In this document: positions 23,310 through 32,126 of the stretch, piece by piece | How positions within the stretch are numbered: the stretch's first letter is position 1 | How the letters are laid out: the number at the start of each line of letters is the position of its first letter | Assembly (NCBI RefSeq): GCF_003383615.1 | Contig: NZ_QNUL01000007.1 | Span: 62,001 to 126,000 of the forward strand | Source: Dyadobacter luteus | GTDB lineage: Bacteria > Bacteroidota > Bacteroidia > Cytophagales > Spirosomataceae | Direction: 5' to 3' | DNA: 64,000 bases | Program-made: the position numbers and the translations under genes | Notes under the pieces: model-generated | Databases searched by the model: none | Told to the model about the DNA's origin: nothing | What the model saw: only the letters and a program-made list of their open reading frames with translations

Positions 23310-24053
23310 ATGTCGTTTCTTTTAAGCATTGTAATGCCCGCATACAACGAACAGGATTGTATAGAGAAAGTAGTATATGGCTGGACAAGCTTCTTGAAAA
23401 ATAAATTTCCGAATGATAATACCACACTAATCGTTATTAACGACGGCTCTAAGGATAACACAAAAATTCTTCTCGACAAGCTGGAAAAAGAGGTATCTAA
23501 TCTGACAGTGATCAACCAAAAAAATGGTGGTCATGGAAACGCTGTTGTAAATGGCTACCGTAAAGCGCTTGAATTAAATTCTCAATACGTATTCCAAACC
23601 GACAGTGACGACCAGTTCATTTCTGACGACTTCGATAAACTGTGGGTGAAAAGAGATCAGTCTCAATTTATATTGGGCTACCGTGAAGTAAGACACGATG
23701 CAGGCGTTCGCTTGTTCATCACCAAATTCCTTCGTGGCACCATCTCTCTGGTTTACGGTACTTTTATCATGGACAGCAATATACCTTTCCGTTTGATTAA
23801 AGGTACATTCCTGCAAAAAATGATGAATCAGCTTCCAAATCCTGAGCCATTTGCGCCGAATATTTTCCTTTCGGTAATGGCTAAAAAATCGGGACAGGAA
23901 ACTTTCGATATACCCATTACGCACAAAGATCGTGAAACCGGAACTGTATCCATTGTAAAATGGAACCTATGGAAGGTTTGTATCCGAAGCTTTAAAGAAC
24001 TATTGCGCTTCCGCCTTGAACTCAATGATAAAGTGAAGGCGTTGCGTGCTTAA
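23310..24053 (+). CDS. Glycosyltransferase family 2
   Basis: 247 residues, a single soluble GT-A domain with no transmembrane segment. SIVMPAYNEQDCIEKV starts the nucleotide-binding fold, IVINDGSKDNT is the first Asp motif and QTDSDDQF holds the D-x-D that binds the metal/nucleotide. The C-terminal half contains ITHKDRETGTVS, the usual position of the catalytic base region. It probably adds one sugar on the cytoplasmic side, or makes polyprenyl-phosphate sugar with help of a membrane partner. It differs from the GT2 half of the fused protein, which has its own C-terminal membrane helices. The next gene follows after 11 bp, and a candidate promoter lies just upstream, so this gene may head a second transcript. 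Confidence 0.9.
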   Translation: MSFLLSIVMPAYNEQDCIEKVVYGWTSFLKNKFPNDNTTLIVINDGSKDNTKILLDKLEKEVSNLTVINQKNGGHGNAVVNGYRKALELNSQYVFQTDSDDQFISDDFDKLWVKRDQSQFILGYREVRHDAGVRLFITKFLRGTISLVYGTFIMDSNIPFRLIKGTFLQKMMNQLPNPEPFAPNIFLSVMAKKSGQETFDIPITHKDRETGTVSIVKWNLWKVCIRSFKELLRFRLELNDKVKALRA

Positions 24054-24064
24054 ATTTTAGGCCT

Positions 24065-26746
24065 GTGCTGAAAAACAAAATTATTCTTATCCTGCTGGTG
24101 TCAGTTTTAGCATTAGCAGGATATTTTACATTTAAGTGGTTCAAAGGATCATCTGCAGCGTGGAAACATATTCCTTCCAACGCCGTAGTCGTATTGACCA
24201 GCGAGCACCTGCAAGACTCGGCTTACACTGCTACAGAAGCCGGTCTCGACTTAAAGAAACTTCCTCTTCTTGACCTTGCCAGCGATAATATTTCTTTGCT
24301 GAACCAGCTTACGCCTGATGCGGCAAAACTGAGCAAGTTCCTGAAAGGCAAAACCATTACGTACTCCTATCATCCCCGTACAAGTACGGAATGGGGTATA
24401 CTGATTTACGTACCTCTTGAAAATGAGGAAGAAAAAAAATGGATTGCCACACCCCAGAATCCGAACATACGCGCACTGCATCATAACTTTCAGGATACCA
24501 GAATTACGGATATCTACGATCCCCTCTCCCGCCCTTTGTTCTCTTACATGGTCAAGGACGACTATCTTATTCTGAGTTATTTCGGAGATCTGATAGAGGA
24601 TGTTGTACGTGCTTCTTCTCTCAATATTCAGTCCTTCCGCTTGAAATCACAGTTTTCCAAAATTCAGGATGACGAATATGGAACCAGTGTATACCTGAAA
24701 GCGGAAGCTTGGAAGTCTGTGGTATCGACAGATAACATCAGTGTTACGTTCAGGGAGTTTGCCAGAAATTTTCCCAATATCCAGGATCTTCACATTGGAA
24801 GAACCCTTGAAAAAGGTAGCCTGCATTTGTCCTCTATAGGAAGTGATGCTCCGGATTTCTATCTGACAGAGCTTTTGATGGATAACCCGGCTTTGCCTTT
24901 TGCAGGACATAAACATATTTCGCAGCAAACCTCTTACTTCTATCGCTTCGCCGGGGGAGACAAAGCGGCATTCAAAAAGAAGTATCTCAAATGGCATAAA
25001 AAAAACGGCGGTGAATCGTGGGACAAGCTCAACTACATATTGGGCAAGGAAAGCACCATGCTTACCGAAAATACAGGATCTGAATTTATTCTTTGTCAGC
25101 TGGAAGAAAACAATAGTATTAACGATGCCAAAATTATGCTGGCAGAATTCTCTAACTATGAAAAGCTGCGTCCCATTCTGCAAAAGCTCGCAAGATTGTC
25201 CAACGAAGAAGCCAATGTATCTCTTGACAAATACCAGGGATACGATATATTTTCGGTAGGTATTCCTGAGTTACCCTCGGCACTTTACGGAAGTATGTTT
25301 TCCGGTTTTCCTGCCAGTTATATCACCTATGTTGCGCCTTATCTTGTAATCAGCAACAATTCTCAGGTATTGCAGAATTACATTGTTGATTACGAAAACC
25401 ATATTACCTGGCAACAATCGCCCGAGTACGACAGTGTACTTTCAGGCAAAAAATCGGAAGCGCAGCTTTCCATGATTGTGAATCTCAGAAAAGCACAGTC
25501 GAGAGCCGGAAGAACAGGTAAAAGCTACACAGACATGTTATCCAAAATTGAGTCAGCTGTGTTCGAATGCCAGTATGAAGATGGCAAAGCTATACCGGAA
25601 ATTACACTTTATCCGAAGAAAAGACTCACTCCGAAAAAGGTGTTAAACAGAACTTTCCTGAATATTGATGTGGAATGGCCTGTTCTATATGACAGTCAAT
25701 TGTCTGCCTTGCAAAATCCATTGGATGGAAGTTCCGAAATCCTGCTCACGGACGAAAAAAATGACTTGCTCAGAACCAGCGATTTACGAACCGGAAAAAC
25801 AGAAGTAATCTCCAAACTTAACGGACCAATCCGTTCTTCCGCCTACAAGGTAGACTTCCTTAATATTGGCCGTGAACAACGGATTTTTGCAACAGAGCAA
25901 TCTTTATATGCAATTGATGAAGATGATTCTTCCCGCATTTCTGTCTTCACGGAATCGCTTCCTTCTACAAGCCCTATTTCGGATCTGTATCTGATCGACG
26001 GAGGGTATGATGGTAGTAATCGTTTTATTGTCAAAACACAAGCCCAGGAATTATTTGTATGGGAAAGTGTCAGCAAACGTATCCGCAAACTCAACCGTTC
26101 TGTAAGGTTTGAGAATATACAAAGTCCGGTGGTTGCCCTGAACCAGATAGGAAACAGGGGCTTTATTGTGACACAGCAAAATGGAAAAATTTTCCTTTTG
26201 AAAGAAAACGGAATGGTACGTCCCGGCTTCCCTGTCGATATACTTACCCGAACCGAGAGTCCGTTCACCTGGTCACAAAACGCAACAAACGGACAACCCG
26301 AACTGGTGGGCGTAAGTGTTTCAGGTGAGCTGATCAGGATCAGCCAGGACGGAAAAGTTTCTTCCAGAATTCAGCTTCTGCGACCTGAACCGGGTTCCAG
26401 ATTCAAAACACTGTTCGACCGGAATTCACAAGATTGGATTGTTGTCCGCTCAGCATTCTCCAAAACAGCCATACTCACCAAAGAAGGCCAGGAGCTCTTT
26501 GAGATCAAGGATATTCTTCCTAACTCTGTTATCCAGTACCATTTCTTTGGCGTAGATAACCGTTTCATCAGTATCAGGTCGGGTAACTACACCACCCTTT
26601 TTGATATGAGTGGAAAGCGATTGGGAGACAAAGCTATACCGTCAGAAATGCCTGTGCAACTCACCTATCAGCCCGGTTACTACAAACTTCTTGTTTTCAG
26701 CAGATCAGAGAAAAAAATACAGGTTTGGTCTATTAAGCTCAGATAA
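24065..26746 (+). CDS. Large membrane-anchored envelope protein with C-terminal propeller-like repeats, unknown
   Basis: 893 residues starting with GTG 11 bp after the GT2 stop. The N-terminus MLKNKIILILLVSVLALA plus AGYFTF is a single anchor helix, and the rest should lie in the periplasm. The first half (about 35-500) has IPSNAVVVLTSE and paired mixed alpha/beta segments resembling DUF3352-type proteins. The second half (about 530-893) has repeated blades with patterns such as GFIVTQQNGKIFLLKENGMV and ELIRISQDGKV, as in beta-propellers. No catalytic motif was seen. It sits between a glycosyltransferase and an SGNH-type protein and overlaps the latter by one base, so it may be a scaffold or glycan-binding part of the same machinery. 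No named function is justified. Confidence 0.7.
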   Translation: MLKNKIILILLVSVLALAGYFTFKWFKGSSAAWKHIPSNAVVVLTSEHLQDSAYTATEAGLDLKKLPLLDLASDNISLLNQLTPDAAKLSKFLKGKTITYSYHPRTSTEWGILIYVPLENEEEKKWIATPQNPNIRALHHNFQDTRITDIYDPLSRPLFSYMVKDDYLILSYFGDLIEDVVRASSLNIQSFRLKSQFSKIQDDEYGTSVYLKAEAWKSVVSTDNISVTFREFARNFPNIQDLHIGRTLEKGSLHLSSIGSDAPDFYLTELLMDNPALPFAGHKHISQQTSYFYRFAGGDKAAFKKKYLKWHKKNGGESWDKLNYILGKESTMLTENTGSEFILCQLEENNSINDAKIMLAEFSNYEKLRPILQKLARLSNEEANVSLDKYQGYDIFSVGIPELPSALYGSMFSGFPASYITYVAPYLVISNNSQVLQNYIVDYENHITWQQSPEYDSVLSGKKSEAQLSMIVNLRKAQSRAGRTGKSYTDMLSKIESAVFECQYEDGKAIPEITLYPKKRLTPKKVLNRTFLNIDVEWPVLYDSQLSALQNPLDGSSEILLTDEKNDLLRTSDLRTGKTEVISKLNGPIRSSAYKVDFLNIGREQRIFATEQSLYAIDEDDSSRISVFTESLPSTSPISDLYLIDGGYDGSNRFIVKTQAQELFVWESVSKRIRKLNRSVRFENIQSPVVALNQIGNRGFIVTQQNGKIFLLKENGMVRPGFPVDILTRTESPFTWSQNATNGQPELVGVSVSGELIRISQDGKVSSRIQLLRPEPGSRFKTLFDRNSQDWIVVRSAFSKTAILTKEGQELFEIKDILPNSVIQYHFFGVDNRFISIRSGNYTTLFDMSGKRLGDKAIPSEMPVQLTYQPGYYKLLVFSRSEKKIQVWSIKLR

Positions 26747-27768
26747 TGAAATACCTCAGATACAGCATTTTAATTATAGGAATCTTCATTTGGATGGTGG
26801 GATTAAATTCTGATCTCAGTTCAAAAGTCTCCAAAACAGATAGTTACCGGTATGGCGACCTTTACCGGCTTTCCAACCTTTCCAACTTCAAGGACCCTGC
26901 AAAATCCTGCACTTCCTACACACCGCCTCCCAAGGCTACAAATAAGCGGGTACATCTTTACATCATCGGAGATAGCTTCACGGAAAAGTTGAGAGTAAAT
27001 GAAAAGGATTTCAATGCGGATGCATATACTTATCTGCATTGGAGTGAAACATTGCATTTCAAGCCTGATACCTCAGAGATTAATATCTTATTGCTGGAAA
27101 CAGTAGAAAGGCATCTCAGAGAGAAGTTTTTAATCCACCCGATTCAAAACATTGTAACGGACTCACGTACGTATGTGGATAACGGGCATCAACCTGCGCT
27201 AATGCACACACTTGACGGCGTCTTCAATTCAAAAGCTACTGAGGGACGGCTTGATGAATTTCTTTTCCAGAATGACTTTATTCTTGCTTTGAAAGAGTGG
27301 AAAGCCAACTTTAATCTGAACGTTTTTGACAGGACCAATAAGGAAGTTACGCGTATCAACGATGGTCGGGATCTGGTTTATTACATGGACACAGACACCG
27401 ATACTACTGCCTTTACATCTTCCTTTGCAGAAATTGAAAATACTGAGATTGATACGCTGGTGATGAATCTGAATGAGAGCAAGATACTGGCAGAGAAGCT
27501 TGGATTCGATAAGGTGATTCTGTCAATTATACCTAACAAGGTATCGGTTTTGATGCCTGAGTATGGCCAATACAATCAGCTGATTGACAGGATTTACCAG
27601 CACCGGAATCTGCAACTTGATTTTGTAGATGTTTATGCTGATTTCGAAAGAATGGGAACAGAAAGCTATCTTAAAGGTGATTCTCACTGGACTTGTGAAG
27701 GGCAATACCTTTGGCTCAACAAGATTAATGCTAAAATAAATCAGCTGGTTTCTGTACCGGTTTTATAA
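26746..27768 (+). CDS. SGNH/AlgX-like hydrolase or O-acetyltransferase, membrane-anchored
   Basis: 340 residues. One N-terminal anchor or uncleaved signal (MKYLRYSILIIGIFIWMVGL). IIGDSFTE (75-80) is the block I GDS motif with the nucleophile S77, and LKGDSHWTCEGQ near residue 308 gives the D-x-H catalytic pair of the AlgJ/AlgX/PatB style (D-S-H-W-T). Such proteins finish periplasmic O-acetylation of polysaccharides, taking acyl groups passed across the membrane. The acyltransferase 3 gene in the same locus would be the matching membrane partner. The start codon overlaps the previous stop (TAATG). The gene ends the locus, with a hairpin about 10 bp behind it. Confidence 0.75.
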   Translation: MKYLRYSILIIGIFIWMVGLNSDLSSKVSKTDSYRYGDLYRLSNLSNFKDPAKSCTSYTPPPKATNKRVHLYIIGDSFTEKLRVNEKDFNADAYTYLHWSETLHFKPDTSEINILLLETVERHLREKFLIHPIQNIVTDSRTYVDNGHQPALMHTLDGVFNSKATEGRLDEFLFQNDFILALKEWKANFNLNVFDRTNKEVTRINDGRDLVYYMDTDTDTTAFTSSFAEIENTEIDTLVMNLNESKILAEKLGFDKVILSIIPNKVSVLMPEYGQYNQLIDRIYQHRNLQLDFVDVYADFERMGTESYLKGDSHWTCEGQYLWLNKINAKINQLVSVPVL

Positions 27769-27804
27769 AAAATGGTCTGCAACTACTCAAAAGCTGCAGA
27801 CCAT
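27767..27804 (-). terminator. Intrinsic terminator between convergent genes
   Basis: A perfect 10-bp stem ATGGTCTGCA / TGCAGACCAT with a 13-nt loop. On the minus strand it is followed by TTTTTTA, so it mainly ends the antiporter transcript; on the plus strand the downstream sequence is not T-rich. Confidence 0.7.
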
Positions 27805-27825
27805 GACTTGATTTCTTCTTCCCTA

Positions 27826-29067
27826 TTACAGGTTCTCCATTTTTTTCGTCAATTTCCCAACGGTAAGTCCCTGTACAACAATTGAGAACAGGACTACAAA
27901 ATAGGTGATTGCCAGCAGCAGGTCTTTGTGCAGATAAGAATCAATAGACAATGCCAGTGCTATGGATACACCTCCTCTGAGGCCTCCCCATACCAGAATA
28001 GTGATCGATTTACGACCGAACTTGTTTCGGAAAGGAATGATTTTTACCGGCAGATAAATCGATACAAACCTGGCAAAAAGTACGATTGCAATCGTAATAG
28101 AACCAATCACGGCATACTGTCGTAAATCAGGAATTAACAATAGCTCAAAACCGATAATCAGGAACAAAATGGCATTTAAAATTTCGTCAATAAGCTCCCA
28201 GAATTTATCGATATAGTCCCTTTCGTCTTCCGATACTCCACCCAGATTTTTACCATAATTCCCGACTACCAAACCCGCTGCAACCATTGCCAATGGTCCA
28301 GACATATGCAAGGCCTGCGCTGCAAGGTGCCCTCCCATTACGATGGCAAGAGTAATTAATACGTGTACGTTGTAGCCATCCACTCTGTATATCATTTGCG
28401 AACCAATCACGCCAAGCACCAGCCCCAGCACGATACCACCAAGTGCCTCTTTAGCCAATAGCAGAGAAATACCTTCAAACGATGTATTGATTTCTTCTCC
28501 GCGTGCCAGTGCAATCATCACGATAAAAACCACAACGGCCATACCGTCGTTGAAAAGGGACTCTCCGGCAATTTTCGTTTCAAGGGATTTGGGAACACCG
28601 GCCTGTTTCAGGATACCTAATACAGCGATAGGATCCGTAGGAGAAATGAGTGCTCCGAATACCAGACATTGTATAAAAGGAATAGGCAAATCCACAAAAA
28701 CCAAAGCGTGATAAAGCAGGAATGCTACCACGAACGTCGAGATAACGACACTGACTGTGGAAAAAATGATGACCGGCAGCCTTTGCTCCCGAAGGTCTTC
28801 TAAGTGAAGGTGTATAGCTCCTGCAAAAAGCAGGAAGTTGAGCATTGCCCCCATCAGGATCTCGGTAAAATCGATGCTGGCAATAAGTTTTGTGATTCGA
28901 TCAAATGTGTGTGGGAAGACATTATCTGTGGCCAGCAAACCCAAAGAAACCAAAAGGGCAATGACCATGATACCGATAGATGCAGGTAATTTGAGATACC
29001 GTGCATTGAGATACGAAAAGACGGCTGATAGAACGATTAAGGCTGAAAATGAATAGTATAACTCCAT
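27826..29067 (-). CDS. CPA1-family Na+/H+ (cation/proton) antiporter
   Basis: 413 residues from the ATG at 29067 (MELYYSFSALIVLSAVFSYL). An upstream in-frame ATG would add 11 polar residues before TM1. About 12-13 transmembrane helices. GESLFNDGMAVVVFIV holds the ion-binding N-D pair of CPA1 transporters, preceded by GALISPTDPIAVLGIL (the TDP of helix 4), and LVWGGLRGGVSIALAL is the conserved R-G-G-V helix. The role is exchange of cytoplasmic Na+ (or K+) for H+ in pH and salt homeostasis; ion specificity cannot be told. It is monocistronic and convergent with the glycan locus. Confidence 0.93.
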   Translation of the reverse strand: MELYYSFSALIVLSAVFSYLNARYLKLPASIGIMVIALLVSLGLLATDNVFPHTFDRITKLIASIDFTEILMGAMLNFLLFAGAIHLHLEDLREQRLPVIIFSTVSVVISTFVVAFLLYHALVFVDLPIPFIQCLVFGALISPTDPIAVLGILKQAGVPKSLETKIAGESLFNDGMAVVVFIVMIALARGEEINTSFEGISLLLAKEALGGIVLGLVLGVIGSQMIYRVDGYNVHVLITLAIVMGGHLAAQALHMSGPLAMVAAGLVVGNYGKNLGGVSEDERDYIDKFWELIDEILNAILFLIIGFELLLIPDLRQYAVIGSITIAIVLFARFVSIYLPVKIIPFRNKFGRKSITILVWGGLRGGVSIALALSIDSYLHKDLLLAITYFVVLFSIVVQGLTVGKLTKKMENL

Positions 29068-29296
29068 AGAAAAATTTTTGTAATAGCCCAAAATACTCAA
29101 AAATGCCCTAAAATGAAAGGCTGACAGGGTTCAAACAGGTATTTCTAATAGTATTCTAATTGATTTCTTACAACAGTTTAAAAAATATTATCCATTCAGT
29201 TTACATTCTTCACAAATCACTTCTAAGAGATTTCTTTCTCAAAATTTTATAACTACTTTCAGTTTTGTACCGAACACTACCAATCCGGAAAAATCT

Positions 29297-31027
29297 ATGC
29301 GTTTACTATACATCCTGATTTGCTTTGTATTTATATCTCCCGCATTTGGTCAGTATGAAACCAGATTTGAGAAAAGTGGCGGAACACAAACACCCACGTA
29401 CGAAGAAGGAATCGCGTTCTATAACAAACTGGCTAAAGATTTTCCACAGATTCAAATCAGCGAGCAAGGACTTACAGACAGCGGCAAATCGCTGCATCTG
29501 GTGTTATATTCTAAAAATAAAGTATTTGATGTCAGTAAGCTGAAAGCGCAGGGAAAAGCGATTTTTCTGGTTAACAATGCAATCCACCCCGGCGAACCCG
29601 ATGGAGTGGATGCGTCCATGATGCTCTTGCGGGATATAGCCGTCAATCCTTCCAGGTTTCCTGAAATGGAGAATATACTATTGGCCATTATCCCTTTCTA
29701 TAACATAGGTGGTGCTCTTAACCGCAACAGTACCACGCGTACGAATCAGAACGGACCTGAGGAATATGGCTTTCGCGGAAATGCACGCAACTTTGATCTC
29801 AACCGTGATTTCATTAAAAACGATACGCGCAATGCCAGGAGTTTTGCTGCTCTGTTTCACAAACTGGATCCGGATTTATTCGCAGATACGCACGTCAGTA
29901 ACGGAGCCGACTATCAGTATGTGATGACGCTTGATTACGCTCAGAAGGATAAATTAGGTGGGGTGTTAGGAGAATTCAATGAGAAAACATTCCTGCCTTA
30001 CATGTACCAACATTTGAAAGATGCAGGTTTTGAGGCAACGCCTTATGTAAATGCCTGGGGACAAACTCCGGATAAGGGTTTTGTGCAATTCCCTGACTGG
30101 CCCAGGTATTCAACAGGATATGCGGCTTTATTTCACACGATTGGTGTCATGACAGAAACGCACATGCTGAAACCATACGATCAGCGTGTAAAATCCACCT
30201 ATGCCTATTTACATGGAAATCTTAAATTTCTGGCAGAACATGCTACGAAGCTGATTCAGCTAAGAAAAGAAACAAAGGAATCTGTAAAAACACAGGAACA
30301 ATTTGCCGTTACATGGCAGGTAAACAAAGAGAAAAATTCCGTCATTGATTTTAAAGGGTTTGAAGCTGAATACATTCCAAGCAAAGTGAGTGGTCACAAC
30401 CGCCTTCATTACGACAGAAACCGTCCATTCACGAAATCGATTCCTTTTTATGATACCTATGTACCACTGGATGTTGTATCCCGACCAAAGGCCTACATTA
30501 TTCCACAGGGATGGTTTAACGTAATTGACTTGCTCAAACTGAACCAGGTTCAAATGAGACAGCTTGAAAAAGATGAGGAACTGCAGGTAGAATCCTATTA
30601 CATCACCGCCTATGATTCGCCCAAACAGCCTTTTGAAGGGCACTACTGGCACAACAGCGTAACGCTCAAAACAGAAAATCAAAAAGTAAAATTTAAAAAA
30701 GGAGACTGGTACATTCCGGTCAACCAATGGACTAACCGTTACATTATTGAAACGCTGGAACCCAAAGGCATTGATTCGTTTTTTAAATGGAATTTCTTTG
30801 ATACGATTCTCCAATCCAAGGAACACTACTCAGCCTATGTATTTGAAGATCTGGCGGAAGAACTGTTAAAAAAGTCTCCTGAGCTAAAAGCCAAACTCGA
30901 AGAAAAGAAAAAGAGCGACCCCGATTTTGCGAAAAGCGGGGACGCTCAGTTAAATTTTATCTACGAAAACTCTCCGTTTGCTGAAAAGGAATATCAGCGT
31001 TATCCGGTGTTCCGACTGATGAATTAG
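29297..31027 (+). CDS. Secreted M14-family zinc carboxypeptidase
   Basis: 576 residues. Signal peptide MRLLYILICFVFISPAFG, cleaved before QYETRF. The metal-binding pair H97-x-x-E100 is in NNAIHPGEPDG. The third ligand is probably the His of FADTHVSNGADYQYVM, and NLNRDFIKNDT matches the conserved substrate-binding Asn-Arg region. A C-terminal region of about 250 residues has no clear domain. The likely role is hydrolysis of peptides in the periplasm or outside the cell. A catalytic Glu towards the end of the peptidase domain may be in VMTETHML. The last 4 bases overlap the end of a convergent gene. Confidence 0.88.
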   Translation: MRLLYILICFVFISPAFGQYETRFEKSGGTQTPTYEEGIAFYNKLAKDFPQIQISEQGLTDSGKSLHLVLYSKNKVFDVSKLKAQGKAIFLVNNAIHPGEPDGVDASMMLLRDIAVNPSRFPEMENILLAIIPFYNIGGALNRNSTTRTNQNGPEEYGFRGNARNFDLNRDFIKNDTRNARSFAALFHKLDPDLFADTHVSNGADYQYVMTLDYAQKDKLGGVLGEFNEKTFLPYMYQHLKDAGFEATPYVNAWGQTPDKGFVQFPDWPRYSTGYAALFHTIGVMTETHMLKPYDQRVKSTYAYLHGNLKFLAEHATKLIQLRKETKESVKTQEQFAVTWQVNKEKNSVIDFKGFEAEYIPSKVSGHNRLHYDRNRPFTKSIPFYDTYVPLDVVSRPKAYIIPQGWFNVIDLLKLNQVQMRQLEKDEELQVESYYITAYDSPKQPFEGHYWHNSVTLKTENQKVKFKKGDWYIPVNQWTNRYIIETLEPKGIDSFFKWNFFDTILQSKEHYSAYVFEDLAEELLKKSPELKAKLEEKKKSDPDFAKSGDAQLNFIYENSPFAEKEYQRYPVFRLMN

Positions 31028-31839
31028 AAACGGAAACCGAGATTAAAATTGAACTCTCCGGTCACATTAACGGAATTATAATAATATCCATTATTGACCT
31101 TATCGCGATCAATATAACGCGAGCCCAGTGCGGCATTCAGACCAATCTGAAATTGCTGTGTAATCTGAAAATTAACATAATTGTTGACCAACACACCAAA
31201 ACGGAAATTACTTCGTGTCGATTCTTCTCCTATGTATGTTCCTCTTACCGGGTCGTATGTACTTCTGTAATCTCTTACTTTTCCTAAGGCCGTAAACAAA
31301 TTAGGACCCACAGCATAGGTAACTCTTTTCTGTCCAAAAGGATAGACTTTTAATCCGGGAGAAAAATAAATCAGTGAATTATTGGGAGAACCAGCGTTAC
31401 TGACAAATGCAAAATCGTCAGGAAATTGCATGCTCACAGGTAGAGTCAGTCCGAACATCTGACGTTTACCCAGTAATCTTTCATAGTTTATTCCAATACC
31501 GGGACCACTATCCAGAACTTTCATCGGTGAAAAATTAAGCATATTACGGCCGAAAGCTTCATCCATGTTGTTCGTCGGAGTCCGTTTTACTTTTGGCTGG
31601 TTAGGGTTCATGGATACCGTTTCGCCATTTTCGAATTCAATCTGCTTTACCTCACTTTTTCTGATTAAGAAATTGGGGCCTTGAATATCTTTCCCAAGTT
31701 TATAAGTGATTTTGTCAATACCGACCTCCGTTACTTTTCCCTCTACCGTAGAGCCGTTTTTACGAACAATCACATCCTGGGCATGGCTATACGAGAAGAA
31801 GACACTGCTTATCACAAGACAAAGGAATTGCTTTTTCAT
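31024..31839 (-). CDS. Secreted protein, probable outer-membrane beta-barrel, unknown
   Basis: 271 residues with a signal peptide MKKQFLCLVISSVFFSYSHA. The N-terminal part after cleavage (DVIVRKNGSTVEGKVTEVG ... IRKSEVKQIEFENGE) is a small beta domain often seen at the start of Bacteroidota secreted proteins of unknown function. The rest (about 95-271) alternates polar and aromatic residues and ends in aromatic FNLNFGFRF, with the terminal Phe usual for outer-membrane barrels. I recognise no specific family. It is convergent with, and overlaps by 4 bp, the M14 peptidase gene. Confidence 0.75.
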   Translation of the reverse strand: MKKQFLCLVISSVFFSYSHAQDVIVRKNGSTVEGKVTEVGIDKITYKLGKDIQGPNFLIRKSEVKQIEFENGETVSMNPNQPKVKRTPTNNMDEAFGRNMLNFSPMKVLDSGPGIGINYERLLGKRQMFGLTLPVSMQFPDDFAFVSNAGSPNNSLIYFSPGLKVYPFGQKRVTYAVGPNLFTALGKVRDYRSTYDPVRGTYIGEESTRSNFRFGVLVNNYVNFQITQQFQIGLNAALGSRYIDRDKVNNGYYYNSVNVTGEFNFNLGFRF

Positions 31840-31885
31840 TTTAAAGTTTTTGTTAGATCATGAAGGATAAAAAATCGCCACCTGT

Positions 31886-32080
31886 AAGGATTACACTTCG
31901 GGTTACAATTATAAAGAGACAAAAAACGCGATAAAGGTTGTATGATTTCAAATTATTATACAATCTTTCTCCGTGTAATCCTTCTGCCCACCGCGCCATA
32001 CTGTGAACGAATAGAGATGTAAATCTGTTAGACGATAAATGTACGCTTCGAATTGCAGTACATTTGATTTATTTTTTGCT
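31886..32080 (+). ncRNA. Structured leader or small RNA candidate before the DEAD-box helicase
   Basis: Three nested or serial stems. The outer 11-bp perfect pair AAGGATTACAC (31886-31896) / GTGTAATCCTT (31973-31983) encloses a 14-bp stem (31933-31946 with 31955-31968, 8-nt loop) that is fully paired as plus-strand RNA with two G-U pairs; on the minus strand these would be A-C mismatches. Next, AAATGTAC / GTACATTT (32037-32044 / 32058-32065) forms a hairpin followed by GATTTATTTTTTG, terminator-like. The helicase ATG is 47 bp further on. It could be a 5' leader with an attenuator or a separate small RNA. No family was recognised. Confidence 0.45.
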
Positions 32081-32126
32081 CTTTCCATTGATGAAATCTT
32101 TTGGTAGAGCGCTTTAACACAACCAA

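Noticed and set aside
24647..25183. 178-codon open frame on the minus strand inside the large envelope protein gene
   Set aside because: Antisense to a long, convincing gene with a matching operon context; its translation has no recognisable motif or signal.
30260..30826. 188-codon minus-strand frame inside the M14 peptidase gene
   Set aside because: Lies fully antisense to a supported gene, Phe/Val-rich translation typical of a shadow frame.
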